Origin: Phragmites australis
Lineage: Eukaryota > Streptophyta > Magnoliopsida > Poales > Poaceae
DNA length: 64,000 nucleotides
Assembly (NCBI RefSeq): GCF_958298935.1
Contig: NC_084937.1
Location: forward strand, 20,531,568-20,595,567
Direction: 5' to 3'
Part shown: piece by piece, positions 24,781 to 36,591 of the stretch
Numbering within the stretch: the first letter of the stretch is position 1
How the letters are laid out: each line of letters begins with the position of its first letter
The notes under the pieces: model-generated
Database searches by the model: none
What the model was told of the DNA's origin: nothing
What the model saw: only the letters and a program-made list of their open reading frames with translations
Program-made: the position numbers and the translations under genes

Positions 24781-26209
24781 CATTTAACCAGGCAGCTTTG
24801 AGTTCTAAAACATGGAAGCATAACATGATCCAGTGTGGACTATAACACTAAACTGAATCCTTTTTGGTAACTGGGCTAAGTTAGATCTTGAACAATGGAG
24901 CAAACTGTACTAAACTTAGGCGTATTCCAACAGCTTGAATATCAGCTACTATAGCAGAAAATATCCTAGCATTAGACTTTAAAGAATGATGTGTGTCGAC
25001 AAAAGGTTATATCAACCATCCTTTTCTGCCTCTCTCTGCTGTTATCTGTTCTATAGCGTTGTTGGTGTGTTTCCAGACTGGAAAGTGGCAGTGGAGGTTT
25101 GAGAATAAGCCGTAAAACATTTACTATGAGGAACATGAGCAGGAGATTTCTGAGAATGTGAAGAACAGCCTAATGATCCCTACAATTTCTGATGTTAGCA
25201 CAGTGGAGGAATGGAGGGTGATCGCCAAAGATATCGTTGGGCGAAAAGGAGAACTAGGCTACCGTGCTACTATTGTTGATTGGCCTGGTCTTGGTTATTC
25301 AGATAGGCCATCTCTGAACTACAATACTGATGTGATGCAGAGTTTTCTGGTTCAGCTAATGAATTCACCAAATAGTCCTATGGCAAATGCAGGTAAACCA
25401 GGTTTTTACTCTTTCCGTGCTCTGGTAGTCTGGCTCTGTGAGTATTTTCAGTGGAATTTATATCTGACCAATACACTCTACTTTGGTTGGGATACCTGGT
25501 TGATGAATATTCCATTTTATTCTTCTATATCTTAGATTTTAACTTCCTATCCTACCTGCATATGATCACTGTTATCATTGTCCAGAGAAAAGATGTGTGG
25601 TTTAGTGTTCAGACAGTTCAGTGAGTGGTTCGACCAGAAATACTATGCTTGTGCACATGATTACCTCTGGCCAAGGGCATCCATTTATAGGAAACTAAAA
25701 GAGAGCATAACATGTTTGGCAGAACAGTGGTTCACTCTCAAAATGATCTCTTATGATATTTTATGAGCAAATCATATGCCAGAAGCCAAGAGACACCACA
25801 TTGCAACATGCTAGATTAATCATATTTTCGCTAATGGGGATGCCGGTTCCCCTGGACACCAACCAATTTCCCTGCCAGCCAATATGATTTATTGATTTTC
25901 AATAGTTCAGCAAGCAAGAAACTGCAAGCATTCAGTTAATACTTTTGAAATTGCCCTTTTCCTTGAATTTCATTATTCAATTAACGGCGGGGTTGTACTG
26001 TCTATTCCATGATCAGATGGTGAACTGGTAATAGTTGGAGGTGGTCATGCAGCAACAATAGCAGTCCGTGCAGCTGGCAAGGGCCTTATCAAACCATCTG
26101 CCATCGCTGCTGTTGCCTACCTGGGCTGGATCCCTACCCATTGTATTTGGCCGAGGTTCTGATATGGAAACCAGGTAGTAAACTAAGTGTACAAACCTCT
26201 TTTGTATAA

Positions 26210-27950
26210 CATATATCTGTCAGAGAATGCCCGGAAAGATCCTCTTGACTCTTTTAACCTGTGACTTTCTTATATGCTTAACATTTGGGTTGAAACGCTT
26301 CTGCTAAGAGAACTTCTTAAGATAATGCTAATATTTGTACACTTAACGTTGTGTTTCAACAATACTATGCATTTTCATGGGTAACACCATGTCGTTTTTC
26401 AATCAACATTTGGCCATGGACAGTATACGCTCTATGTACGTGCCTCATGCCTATAGAACATACACTTGACCCCTTTCCTCACTGCATTTGTCGTCTGTTT
26501 TGCTTGATATATGTTGATCGTCATGGTGCATACCATACACATAACTACACAAAAGTGCGCAAAGCAGATCTTATAAGTTGTGAAGTTATTGAGACAATAG
26601 TATGACCCTGGCAGTCATTGTATGCAGCATGACTAGAAAAGAAATGCTCCTTGAAATCATTATAATGACCCTAACTTTCCATCTACTGATCGAAATTTAT
26701 TTCTCATACCACATATTGCCACTTGTTCTAGAGTGCTATCACTAATTGGATCACATGTTCTTACTGCTCTATCACCTTCAAACGAACACTGCATTGTCTT
26801 TGTTTAGTAACACAGTGCTGCTATGTATACAAATGGTTTCAATCATTTACCGCTTGCCACACCATGAAGGGCAGGCTTCATGGCTGGGATGTGATTGAGA
26901 ATGTTGTTTGTATGAATGAGTGTGCCTTGTGTAATGGCTTAGTAAGATTTGGCCTTGGTTGACATTTATGATCTTGTCTATGTTGTTGTATATAGAAAGT
27001 GGCAGTAGCATGGTTTTGCAGTCACTTCATTTTCCAAATTGGTTCCACAGTTTAATCTGATTAAGGAGATCACTAATCTCGCTTTCAAGCACTTATTTTC
27101 ATTCATTTTCATGTGTATGACTATCGCTCATTTAACTTATTCTGAATTTCTTACATACATGTATAAATAATGGCAGAACTTGTGGTGGATGCTTGCTAGA
27201 GTTATAGCAATATCCTAATCGCTTGTTAAATAATACAATACAAGGTATCAAATTGAGTTATTACGTATATTTGTCAGAGAATGCCGAGAAATATCCTCTT
27301 GTGACTTTTGACATCTCTTATATTTTTTACATTTGGGTCGAAGTTGTTGAGACAATAGTATGACCCTGGCACTCATTATATGCAACAGGACTATATGAGA
27401 AATACTCCCTCTTGAAAATCATTATGAGGACCTGGATTTTCCATCTACTTAATGAAATGTGCTATGCATACCTCATATTGTCATTTGTTATGCAGTGTCC
27501 ATGTTGTTACTAGTTGTATTCTTGTTCTTACTGGGCTATCGCGTTTGACGAACAATGAATTTGCTTTCTTTGTTTAGTAATGCAGCACTACTATGTATAC
27601 AAATGCAATCATTCATATACAAGTTATCACACCATGAAGGGCTGGCCTCATGGCTGGCGTGCAATGAATTTGTCTATGTTCTTGCGTAGAGAAAGTGACA
27701 GTAACATGGTTTTGCAGGCACTTCATATTCCAAATTGGTTAATTGGCTTAATCTGATTAAGGAGATGGCCATTCACCAATGCTACTTTCCAGCACTTATT
27801 TTCATTCATTTTCATGTTTATAATATCAGGCCGTATCATTCATGTAACCTATGCTGATATATATGTCTAACTACTTAGATAAACTTGTGTTGGAGTTTTG
27901 CTAGAGTGTCCTGAATCATGTGTTAAATAATACAAAAATACCGATGTAGA
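26210..27950. repeat. Diverged tandem duplication within intron 3
   Basis: Copy A (about 26210-27245) and copy B (about 27263-27950) share an ordered series of blocks: TCAGAGAATGCC, GAGACAATAGTATGACCCTGG, TTTCCATCTACT, CTTTGTTTAGTAA, CACCATGAAGGGC, and CATGGTTTTGCAG followed by AATCTGATTAAGGAGAT. Copy A has about 350 bases more than copy B. No exon-like sequence was recognised in either copy. Confidence 0.75.
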
Positions 27951-28623
27951 AAATTCTGCGTTATGCTCGTTCCCAATAAGCTACAGATATCTCAGCCTAT
28001 TAATGCTTAAGATTCCAATTGATTTTACTAAAAATATTTTTTGTCGATTCTAATTAATAGGTATGGGCCATTGGCTGGATGATGTACAATGTTCCGGTGA
28101 GCAACGAAAAGTCCATCCAGTCTCAGTACAAGTCCCATGTTTATGCCAACCCTGAGATTGTGACGCAAGATATCATCGAGAGCCGATACGAGTTAACCAA
28201 AAGGAAAGGTGCACGGTTTGTCCCTGCTGCGTTCCTGACAGGCTTTCTCGATCCTGTTCAATGAAGGGAAGAATTCCTGCAGTTGTTTGCCAAGTTGGAC
28301 GGAGACGCACCGGTTCTGATTGTGTCGACGCTTAACGCTCCCAAGAGGTCGAAGGCTGAGATGGAGGCTCTCAAGGGCGCTAAAGGCGTGACCAAATTCG
28401 TGGAGGTTCCAGGTGCCCTTCTGCCGCAGGAAGAGTACCCCCCCCCCCCCCCCCCTTAGCAGTTGTTGCTTGCCTACACTTACGCCAGAGTGAGATTCAA
28501 GTCCCACACTTTTGTGAGTAAATTCATGAACTCGAGGTTTTAGCACACAATAAAGCAGCATCCTGGTTGAGCTTGGCGAGGGCGAGAGGGAACCGCATTT
28601 AAGTGAGGGAAAATGCAGTATAA

Positions 28624-29429
28624 GAGTATTTTCAAAAGACTCTAAAATTCACCTTCTATATCCTTATATAGAGAGTTTCTCAAATGTATTTTTTCCTTAA
28701 ATATTTTTTTCTCTCCAACAAACTCTCGATACACTATTCCCTATATTTTTTCTTATGTGTCACCGACGGATAGACCACATTTTTCATACACCTATAGAGA
28801 TCAGCACAGAGCTAGCCACACGCATATAGCTAACCAGCGGAGGGGCTCCCGTTGCACGGCGGACCGGCGTGGGGACGGGACGAAACTGGCACGCGCCAAA
28901 ACACCATGGGACCTCGTAGAAGCTCATCGTGGTGGAGCTCTGGCCGGTGGAGCAGCGCTGGTGGTGGTTCGACGTGGAGATGGGAGGCGGCGGCAATGGA
29001 GGCAGCGGCGGCGTAGCCTCAAATCTGGTGAGGGCGATTGATGAGCTGCAGTATGGAGTGGTCAAAAGGAAGCTCTAGAGGATGATGAAGCTCAAGGAGA
29101 AGGTTGGGAAGCTCAGCCTCACCATGAAGCTCGGATTTCACTGGTGGATGGTTCGATGGAGGCGAGCTTCGGTGAGGGGTAAGAAAGGAGGGGGATGAGG
29201 GAGGAGGCTGCGACTAGGTGGGGGAGAAGCCGGAGGAGGGCTGCTGCTGGAGCCGGGCGCAGGAGGGCGGGTGGGGCCATCCCTGTTGGACGGATAGGGA
29301 GTGGGTGGACGGTCTCGAGAAATAAAGAGCGGAAGGGGTGGGACATGGGTCTATTGGAGAATGATTTTGATCTATAAATCTCTAAATTTAACTATAGGGA
29401 GTTGAATAGAGAGACTTTTGGAGATGCTT
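28624..29429. mobile_element. Non-autonomous TIR element, PIF/Harbinger-like
   Basis: An 806-bp element. The left end GAGTATTTTCAAAAGACTCT and the complement of the right end AAGCATCTCCAAAAGTCTCT form imperfect inverted repeats that continue for about 40 bases. Both sides are flanked by TAA (28621-28623 and 29430-29432), the 3-bp duplication of PIF/Harbinger elements. The interior 28840-29340 is GC-rich with short open frames on both strands and could be captured host sequence. No transposase was seen. With a 3-bp duplication alone the superfamily is not certain. Confidence 0.6.
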
Positions 29430-29432
29430 TAA

Positions 29433-31903
29433 GTGGCAAGTGAAGTGTCCCAGTGGACTTTCTCTAACCTTTGCTGAAGTGCAACAACCAGGAGGATCCA
29501 TGGAGCGGACACCGCCGAGTCGAAGCCGATTATAATTCGGCGAGATTGAGCCCTTGATTTGCCCGAATAGATTGGTAGGATGCAGGGCATATACGTGTGG
29601 TGATGGTACTTCGTTGTTTAAGATTGCGTGGGGCAGATGCATTACAGCAGCTCTGGTCCAGATGGCACCATTGCAGTTTACGATCTTGTGGAGAGAATCA
29701 AGTTGGTGAAGGGATCGGCATTTAGCAATCACCATTGCAATCTTACTCCTGGAAATCAGAAGTTTTAGAATGAGGAAAAGAATATTGTGAAAGCCGTTAT
29801 TAAACACATCCAAAGAGATTGAAACAAACTTGTCGAAGGCGATAACTGCTTTGTGCATGTAGGAGGTAAGGCCCCATATGGAACAGGGAAAAATCCTGTG
29901 AAATAGTCGTGAAATTCTTTTGTTCTAACCAGACCCGAAAAGTTCTTTTTGTTTTCCCCGGCCAGGAAGGGTGATTCCTAATTGTAAACCTGTAGTCCTC
30001 CAATCTTTTTTAGGGAATCTAGTCCTTCAATCTTGTCAACTTCCATCTCCAACTTTTCTCCCATCAGCTGATCCGGTTCTATCTCCCCTAACCGAACGGG
30101 AAAGGCAGTCATGGCTCTGATTATCCCTTCTCCATCTTGACACCACGTATAGCCGTGACAAAAAGCGTTAGATTGGTAGCAGCGTGTCAAGTCCATTATG
30201 AACAAAGGACAAGATCAACATGCAATCTCCTCCACATCACAAATGGGAAAAAGATTTTGATAAATCTTTATGCCCTTGCTTTCTCCTCTGCACGCAGACA
30301 AAAACATGAGCTGTTAGGGCCATATGATAACAAACTTGCCGCTACATCACTCACTGCATCAGTGACCTCGGCTCACTGACAAGTCCCACCAACTCCAACA
30401 AATCCAAGTTGCTTCGCTATCTCCATAAACCCTTTCGATGGTGCTCCCATCACCTTGCGACAAAATGATTATCGATTCATCCTACACAGGTTCTTAGCTC
30501 CTACTATCATCCAGAGGCTTCTTTGTCATGTTCAAACAAAAGTTTTGGCTCTTGTTCTCTACCCTACTTTGGCTGTAATTTGGCAAGAAGATAAATTGAG
30601 ATTACCTAGCCTCCGAAACTTGTTAAAATGGTTACAGACCAAACGCTAGCCAAATCCAGTCACGCATAAGGTACAACAAACGGCAAGCCGAGCAACAATC
30701 TACAGGGTTCTTGCGAGAAACACGTTGCTCCTTGTGATTTCCTCATGGAACCTCTTCATTCCATGTAAGGCTGAAAAAGATGACGACGAAATTTGATGGA
30801 TGAGTTTTTCAGAAGCATAACGAATTAGTAGAAGGCTAACCACATAGGACGTGGACCGCAATAAAAGAACCGTTGCGTTCACCGTTGACTCCATGATGCA
30901 CATAAGTCAGCCTGTGTCCGTAGGGAATGCGGCTGCATCTATCGATTGATCACGGCATCACATCGCAGCCGCAGCTTTGACAAATAGGCACGCCCTTGCC
31001 GGCCCTGTTTCACACCTGGGCTCTCCCGTGCCTTTCGCCAGCCGACGTCTCCGATTAGGGGATCCCTTTCGGAGACATCCCCGCCCGTCCATCGGAAAAC
31101 GTTGCTCTTGAAATTCTGTTGACAATCTATTTGTCCGGCTTATAAGTTTTGCTACCTCACTGAAACTGAACTGTTTCATGTGAAATTCCGGCGTTCTAAA
31201 CAGCCTGTTAGATTTGGCAGCTTCGCGGGGATGTGAACTTTCGATATTTTATTTTTCTGCACAATCGTCGGATTGCTCCAGGTATATTGGGACGCTACCA
31301 ACATTGTGTTTGGTAGGATACGAAGCTTTCTGCTGAATTTTCCACTGACGAAGCTGGTGCGATGCATGCAGGCGTTGCGTTTTCAATTTGCGACGCAGGC
31401 AGCACAACCTGACATATCAAATGTAAGCAACGAGTTCGTTTTCGCCGGCGGTGCATCTCGGATCGACCTTCTTTTGTACCAACGCACAAAAGTCTACTTT
31501 TGATGAACCGCTGGGGACATATGACGATATATCGATGAACGGTTTGGAGATAGATGAAGATCTATTGCGAACATCTGTTTCTTTTTTGGTTCAGGAATAT
31601 CATTAGGTATGTATACGTATGAACATGTAGTTTCGTCTATGCTTACTACATTGCTTTGTTCTCTTGTGATCTTGTCCATTGGGTCTTGGATCCTCGTCGG
31701 GGCCGGGGCTGGAGGGTCATTTTACATTTGGTAACAATTTTGGGATGTCTGGATCAGGTTTAAAATCTCGGGTTTCAAGTTGGTTACATTTTTGCTTTAT
31801 CCAGGACCGACCTGTTGTCACCCTTAGGCAAGGGGGCGGTCACCCCCTCTACCTCATTGCGCACATGTTTTATAACATGCTCAAGGTTTATCTAACCTCT
31901 AAG
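29433..31903. other. Stretch without a recognised gene
   Basis: Short open frames occur on both strands. At 29637-29870 the plus strand gives a protein-like reading (MHYSSSGPDGTIAVYDLVER..., interrupted by TAG and TGA) that may be a decayed exon of unknown identity. The minus strand of the same place has a 156-codon open frame (29388-29858) without a domain I know. 31680-31870 is GC-rich with no identifiable origin. Nothing here supports a named gene. Confidence 0.4.
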
Positions 31904-34429
31904 TGTAGTTTTAGTAATTAACGATAATATCTATGAACTAATAATTATGTTGAGAATTGTTAGTAAGTTGTTCCATGGGTGATGCATGGATGATTGATTA
32001 TGGATTCATTGAGAAATGTCATGTGATCAAGATAAATGCATCAAGATAAATAAGCTCTAGGTGATACTCGGGTAAATGGTGATAATACTTATAGACTAAT
32101 AATTATGTTGAGAATTGTTAATAGATAATTTAATAGGAGATACATAAGTGATAAAGTATGGATTAATTGAGGAATACCATGAGATCAAAGAGACGCATCA
32201 AAGTCATTGAGCTCTAGGTGATGCTTGTGAGATGAAGGAGAAGCTCAAAGAAGATTGACGATAAACGTGAATACTAAGTCACTTGTAGAGATTAAATGAC
32301 TAAAAGTATGGGATTGTCAATTGAGCTTTTATGGACTAACCAAATTACTATGTTCTTGAGTGAGTGGGGTTAGGTTCTATACGAAGGTAAGTATTGAATT
32401 AAGATATTTATGCCAGATTGGAAGAGAAAGTCAAAACAAGCTTAATGGATAACTTGTGTGTTTGGTGCTTATGGTTCATGTCTTGGCAGTGAGTTAGATG
32501 AAGATGATATGAAAAGAAAAGTTTTCCATATTTAGTGCATGGATAACAATGAAGTGAACTTTATCAAACTTTTGAAAGATCAAGAGAAGATCGAGATAGG
32601 AAGCAAGGATGAACATCATCATTAAGCTAAAGTGAAGAGTTGATGATAAACCTAAAAGAAGCATCAGGATTCGGATGATGTGTTTGTCAAGTCCGATGGG
32701 ATGACTTAAGACAAAGGTATAACTAGAATATGTTTTCTAGTTTTACCGGTCTCAAGGTGCTTGGTGGAAGATCAGGTTATACAATTGATAGTCGTACTAT
32801 CAAGAGGGGCTGCAGGATGCGTAGCTCACAGGATGTCAAGCGCTCATGTCATATGCTCAATGCGTGGTGGGTGTGTGAGTATGTCTTGCTTAGTATGTTG
32901 AAGGTATCTAAACGGTGGTTTAGATTTAACATTTTGTGTAGTTGTTACCTTTGTGGTGGATGTGTGCCTCTGACCAAGCCTATGTGACGTTTGGTGTGCC
33001 ATGTGGTACCTAGTTTAATCTTGGATGATAAAGTTTAATAAAATAGGTAGAAGTGTCTGAATCGGTTTTTAGAATATTCCTAGGTTTGATCTAATATGTT
33101 TGAGATTAAGCAATTAGTTGGGATGTGTAGCCTTCTGAATAAGCTTTTCGTAGAGTCTAAGTTCACTGAAATTGGATACCGAGTTCAAAAGTTATTGGCG
33201 TTTTTCATAGTGTCAGGTGTGCTGATAGGAAGTTCCGATGTGAAGATCGAAAGTTTCAATGTGTCGGAAGTTCTAATCCAAGTTTAGATGTGTTAGAACC
33301 TTAATTTTTCAGAAACATGGTGTTTTCGGGTTTGAGTTAGTTTTGGATCGAAAGTTTCGATGTGTGCTTTTTAGCAGATCTGAGTGTGCTCTGTGTCTCA
33401 AATCTGACAGTTGGGATTCATAGGATTGGAAGTTTCAATCAGTATAGAATCTTCCAACGGCTAGTTTATAGAGTTGGGGGTATTTAGCCTACTTGCATGA
33501 GGGAAAGTCTTTGGAGGGGTTTTAAATTGCTTTGCTGGTGCTATGAAGTGCTTGGGAGGTGTTGGAACTTGTTGTTCCACCTTTGAGTGCTCCTCTCTCT
33601 TCTCTCTTGGGTTGAGTTGTGATATTCAAAGCCTTTGTAGCTTAGTGAGGATAGACAGAGGTGTGGTGCTTTTGTAGCTCATGGTTAGCGTATTGATTGC
33701 ATGTGTCGAGCACTTGGCTTAGTGTAAAGAGTGCATACAGGAGTTTGTTACTCTTGGAGACTACCGTCTCCTAGATGTCTTGGTGGTGGATTGATGTCTC
33801 GAGTGAAGATTGTGAGGAGGCTTGGAAGTGGTAGTGGAACTCACCATCTCTGGAGTGGAGGAACAGTTGGCCATAGTGGAGACGAGGAGTGTATTGTGCA
33901 ACCTCATGAGGAAAAGGGTTGAAAGAATCATGACTCAAGTGTGACCGAGCTTCCTCAACAGAGACATAGGATATCGTTTCGAACTTCGATAAGAAATCAT
34001 TTATCTATGTATCTCTTTATATTTGTGCATTACTTTGATATGCCTGCTTATATGCTTATATGTATGTACATTAAGTTACTTTCGTGATATCCAATCTAGC
34101 TATTTTTACCTGTATCGAAATATCCGATCAGTAGGATAGGAACATCTGATTGGCCTTGAATCGGAATATCCGATCGGTAGGATCAACACTTTTTGGGTTT
34201 TCTTGTATTTTTTGCTGGAATTGAATAATCTATATCACACTAGGATTGTAACATTTTACATTTATTTAGAGTGATTGTGCACTAGTCAAGCCTAACATAT
34301 TTAGATTTTTTACTGGTGCAAAGCCCGTTAGTTTATTTTCATTGCAAGTTTACACCAACTATTCAGAAAGGGGATAAAGTTTTTAAAACGCCTATTCACC
34401 CCCCTCTAGAAAACATCATTGTCCTTTCA
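31904..34429 (+). repeat. Probable solo LTR, copia SIRE/Maximus type
   Basis: The 3' end reads CGCCTATTCACCCCCCTCTAG (34390-34410) and then ...GTCCTTTCA (34421-34429), the terminal signature of long copia LTRs in grasses. The same signature is seen, in reverse, at the U5 ends of the LTRs at 7243 and 56863. The probable 5' end is TGTAGTTTTAGTAATTAACG (31904). There is no internal domain on either side, so it is a solo LTR or fragment. A tandem duplication lies at its 5' end (31923-32235). No matching 5-bp flanks were found with this start. Confidence 0.6.
31923..32235. repeat. Diverged tandem duplication at the start of the solo LTR
   Basis: Copies 31923-32080 and 32089-32235 share GACTAATAATTATGTTGAGAATTGTTA-type blocks, ATGGATTCATTGAG/ATGGATTAATTGAG, and GAGCTCTAGGTGATGCT-like ends. 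The copies are diverged by perhaps a fifth of positions. Confidence 0.65.
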
Positions 34430-35568
34430 TATGTATAGTAACATATTAAACTCATTTTAGAAGGTCTTAGTATACGAATCAACCAAGTCCATAATAACAA
34501 AAGTTGTAGAGGATTTAATAAGCTTTCTAGATTATATTTTTATGCAATTTTTGGCTAAGTAAACCGTGTGATATGGATTTTCAAAGTTTACTAAATAATA
34601 TTTCAATGGCACATTAGGTTGTCTCAGTTTTGAGTAGTTTTGGGGGCTTTAGAGCCCGAATCACTTATGGGTGTTTGGTAGCCAGTTTTGAAGTTCAGTT
34701 TAAGTACATAGTTTTTTGCATTAAATTAGGGCATGAACTAAGAAGTTGTAGTTATTTTTGTGCAGATGGTGAAAAATATATTTATTCACCCCCATAGCTT
34801 TTGTATAAAAATATATACAAAATTATTAACTAACAATGCTGTAATGAACTGACGGTCGTCATGGCTATTTTGGGGAATTGAGGCGTTTGAGCGTAGGAAC
34901 TGCTACATTTTGTACTTACATGATAATGTGGTTTTAAATATGCCATCACTTCTATGAAACTTGTCAAGATACCAAGCAAGTGTTTTTATCTATGAAACTT
35001 GTCAAGATATGTCTTCGAAATAAAATGGGAGATGACTTTCTTCAATACTTTTTTAGGGAAACTTTCTTCAGTATTACATGATTATTGAGAAGGAACTAGC
35101 CGCAAAGATCACTACCGAAGAGATCAACTTGTTCAATGAGCTTGGTAGTCGTAGAGCTAAATTTAAACTAATACAAATGTAGCTTTCTTTTGTATTACCA
35201 AACAAACGATGCTATACGATATTATTAGTATATTTGAGACTTAATATATTGTTGTATTATATCTCTTGTGTGATTGTTCTCTTCTTCGCCCCCCCCCCCC
35301 TCTTCTCCAAATCCTGGCTCCACCTATGATCTGATCAGAGGATACGGTTCTCTTCAAGGAAAAAAAAAAATGCACCCCTCTTATGTCTTTCAAGCGAAAA
35401 CTAGAACTATATCACTTAAAAGTTGTGCCATTTAATGTTATGTGGCTGTGGTCCATGAGAACTCAAGGAAAAATCAATGAATGCCAAAGCAAATATGACT
35501 GGACATGAATTTGATAGATAAGCAAAGAAAGGAAAAATCGACACAAGAGATAAATAGCAAAACCATGA
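34430..35568. other. Intergenic, no gene seen
   Basis: AT-rich sequence with a 12-base C run at 35289-35300. The text just after it (AAATCCTGGCTCCACC, 35309-35324) resembles the right end of hAT-like elements, but no left partner was found. Confidence 0.4.
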
Positions 35569-35577
35569 TTAACATAT
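35569..35577. repeat. Target-site duplication of the Mutator-like element (left)
   Basis: TTAACATAT, matching 51628-51636 at 8 of 9 positions. Confidence 0.7.
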
Positions 35578-36591
35578 GGAAAAAGTCTATATAACCCTCT
35601 GAACTATCGACTGGTGTATATTTAAAACCCCGAACTACAAAACAGGTATTATGGACCATAAACTTTGTAAATCGTTTATTTAATTGCCTCGCTGGCACTA
35701 GTACTATTCATGGCGGCGCAACTAAACCCAACATGTGTGGATTGCTGCGCCGACTGCGAGCCATCGCCAAATTCACGCGTGCGGAAGCTTGGATGATGGC
35801 TGGCGATGCTCACCATGGTCTGAGTTTGGGCGAAGGGGCTACATGTGTGGATCCGGATGTGGGTGTCGATGGGGAGCCGATGGGGAGGCCCTTGTGCGAT
35901 AGGACTCAATAGAGCCATCAAGACGTTGGTGGCTCACGGATCAGCAGGAGCGGCGGCTGCACTAGGTAGCCAGAAGAGTAGCAGAGAAGGCGGGCCATGG
36001 CTAACATGACAGGCACAATAGGTCTAGTTGGACAATAGTAGAACGTCAGCATGTGCTGGCAGTAGGGCTACATCGGCACATGGCCCCAGTCCTCTTCTCC
36101 ACGGTGGGCGGTGGCAACAGGGTGGCCAGTAGGAGCGGCGCGAGTGGCATGCACAACACTGCCAGCAGGAGCAATGCGGGTGGCATGCACAGCACGGCTA
36201 GCATGCTAGGGCTTCAGCATGTTACTCCTAGCGGCACATAGAAGCCAAGGAGAAGCTATGTTGAGGGCTATATGGAGTTGTGGTCTCTTCTACAGTGTCG
36301 GTGGTTACGCGCGGTGGCAGGGACATGGGTGGCACAACACTAACGTAGCTCGAGGTGGAAGGGTTCAAATTGAAGCTACGGAAGGCAAGCTAGATTCTAG
36401 TAAAGGGTGAGGGAGAGAGTAATTGGAGAGAGAGGGTACCGAGGGTGAGGTATCAGGCTCGACGGGAGGATGAAGATTAAAAGGGCAAAAAGAATGGACG
36501 ACCGATGACGCTTGTTCTTGGCCGGGCAATCTAGGGCACTTTGTGCTCTGTGGTTTGGTAGGGACATAGAGGAGGAGGAGAGGAGGAAGGT

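Larger units (their letters stand above)
21902..28459 (+). pseudogene. Alpha/beta-hydrolase-fold protein, plastid-type leader (pseudogene, 4 exons)
   Basis: Exons by eye are 21902-22042, 25077-25392, 26017-26174 and 28061-28459, with GT/AG at every junction and matching phases. Exon 1 encodes 47 residues rich in Ala, Ser and Arg without acidic residues, a typical plastid transit peptide. Exon 2 carries the hydrolase block DWPGLGYSDRPS. Exon 3 carries ELVIVGGGHAATIAVRAAGK, the nucleophile-elbow position, which has His where a serine hydrolase has Ser. Exon 4 carries the C-terminal cap and end (RFVPAAFLTGFLDPVQ, VSTLNAPKRSKAEMEAL). Lesions: TAA at 25113-25115, a frameshift near 26117, a likely small deletion at the start of exon 4 (near 28066), TGA at 28262-28264, and an 18-base C run at 28438-28455 replacing the normal C-terminus. 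Codons elsewhere look conserved, so loss of function seems recent. I recognise the family but not a specific gene name. Confidence 0.85.
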
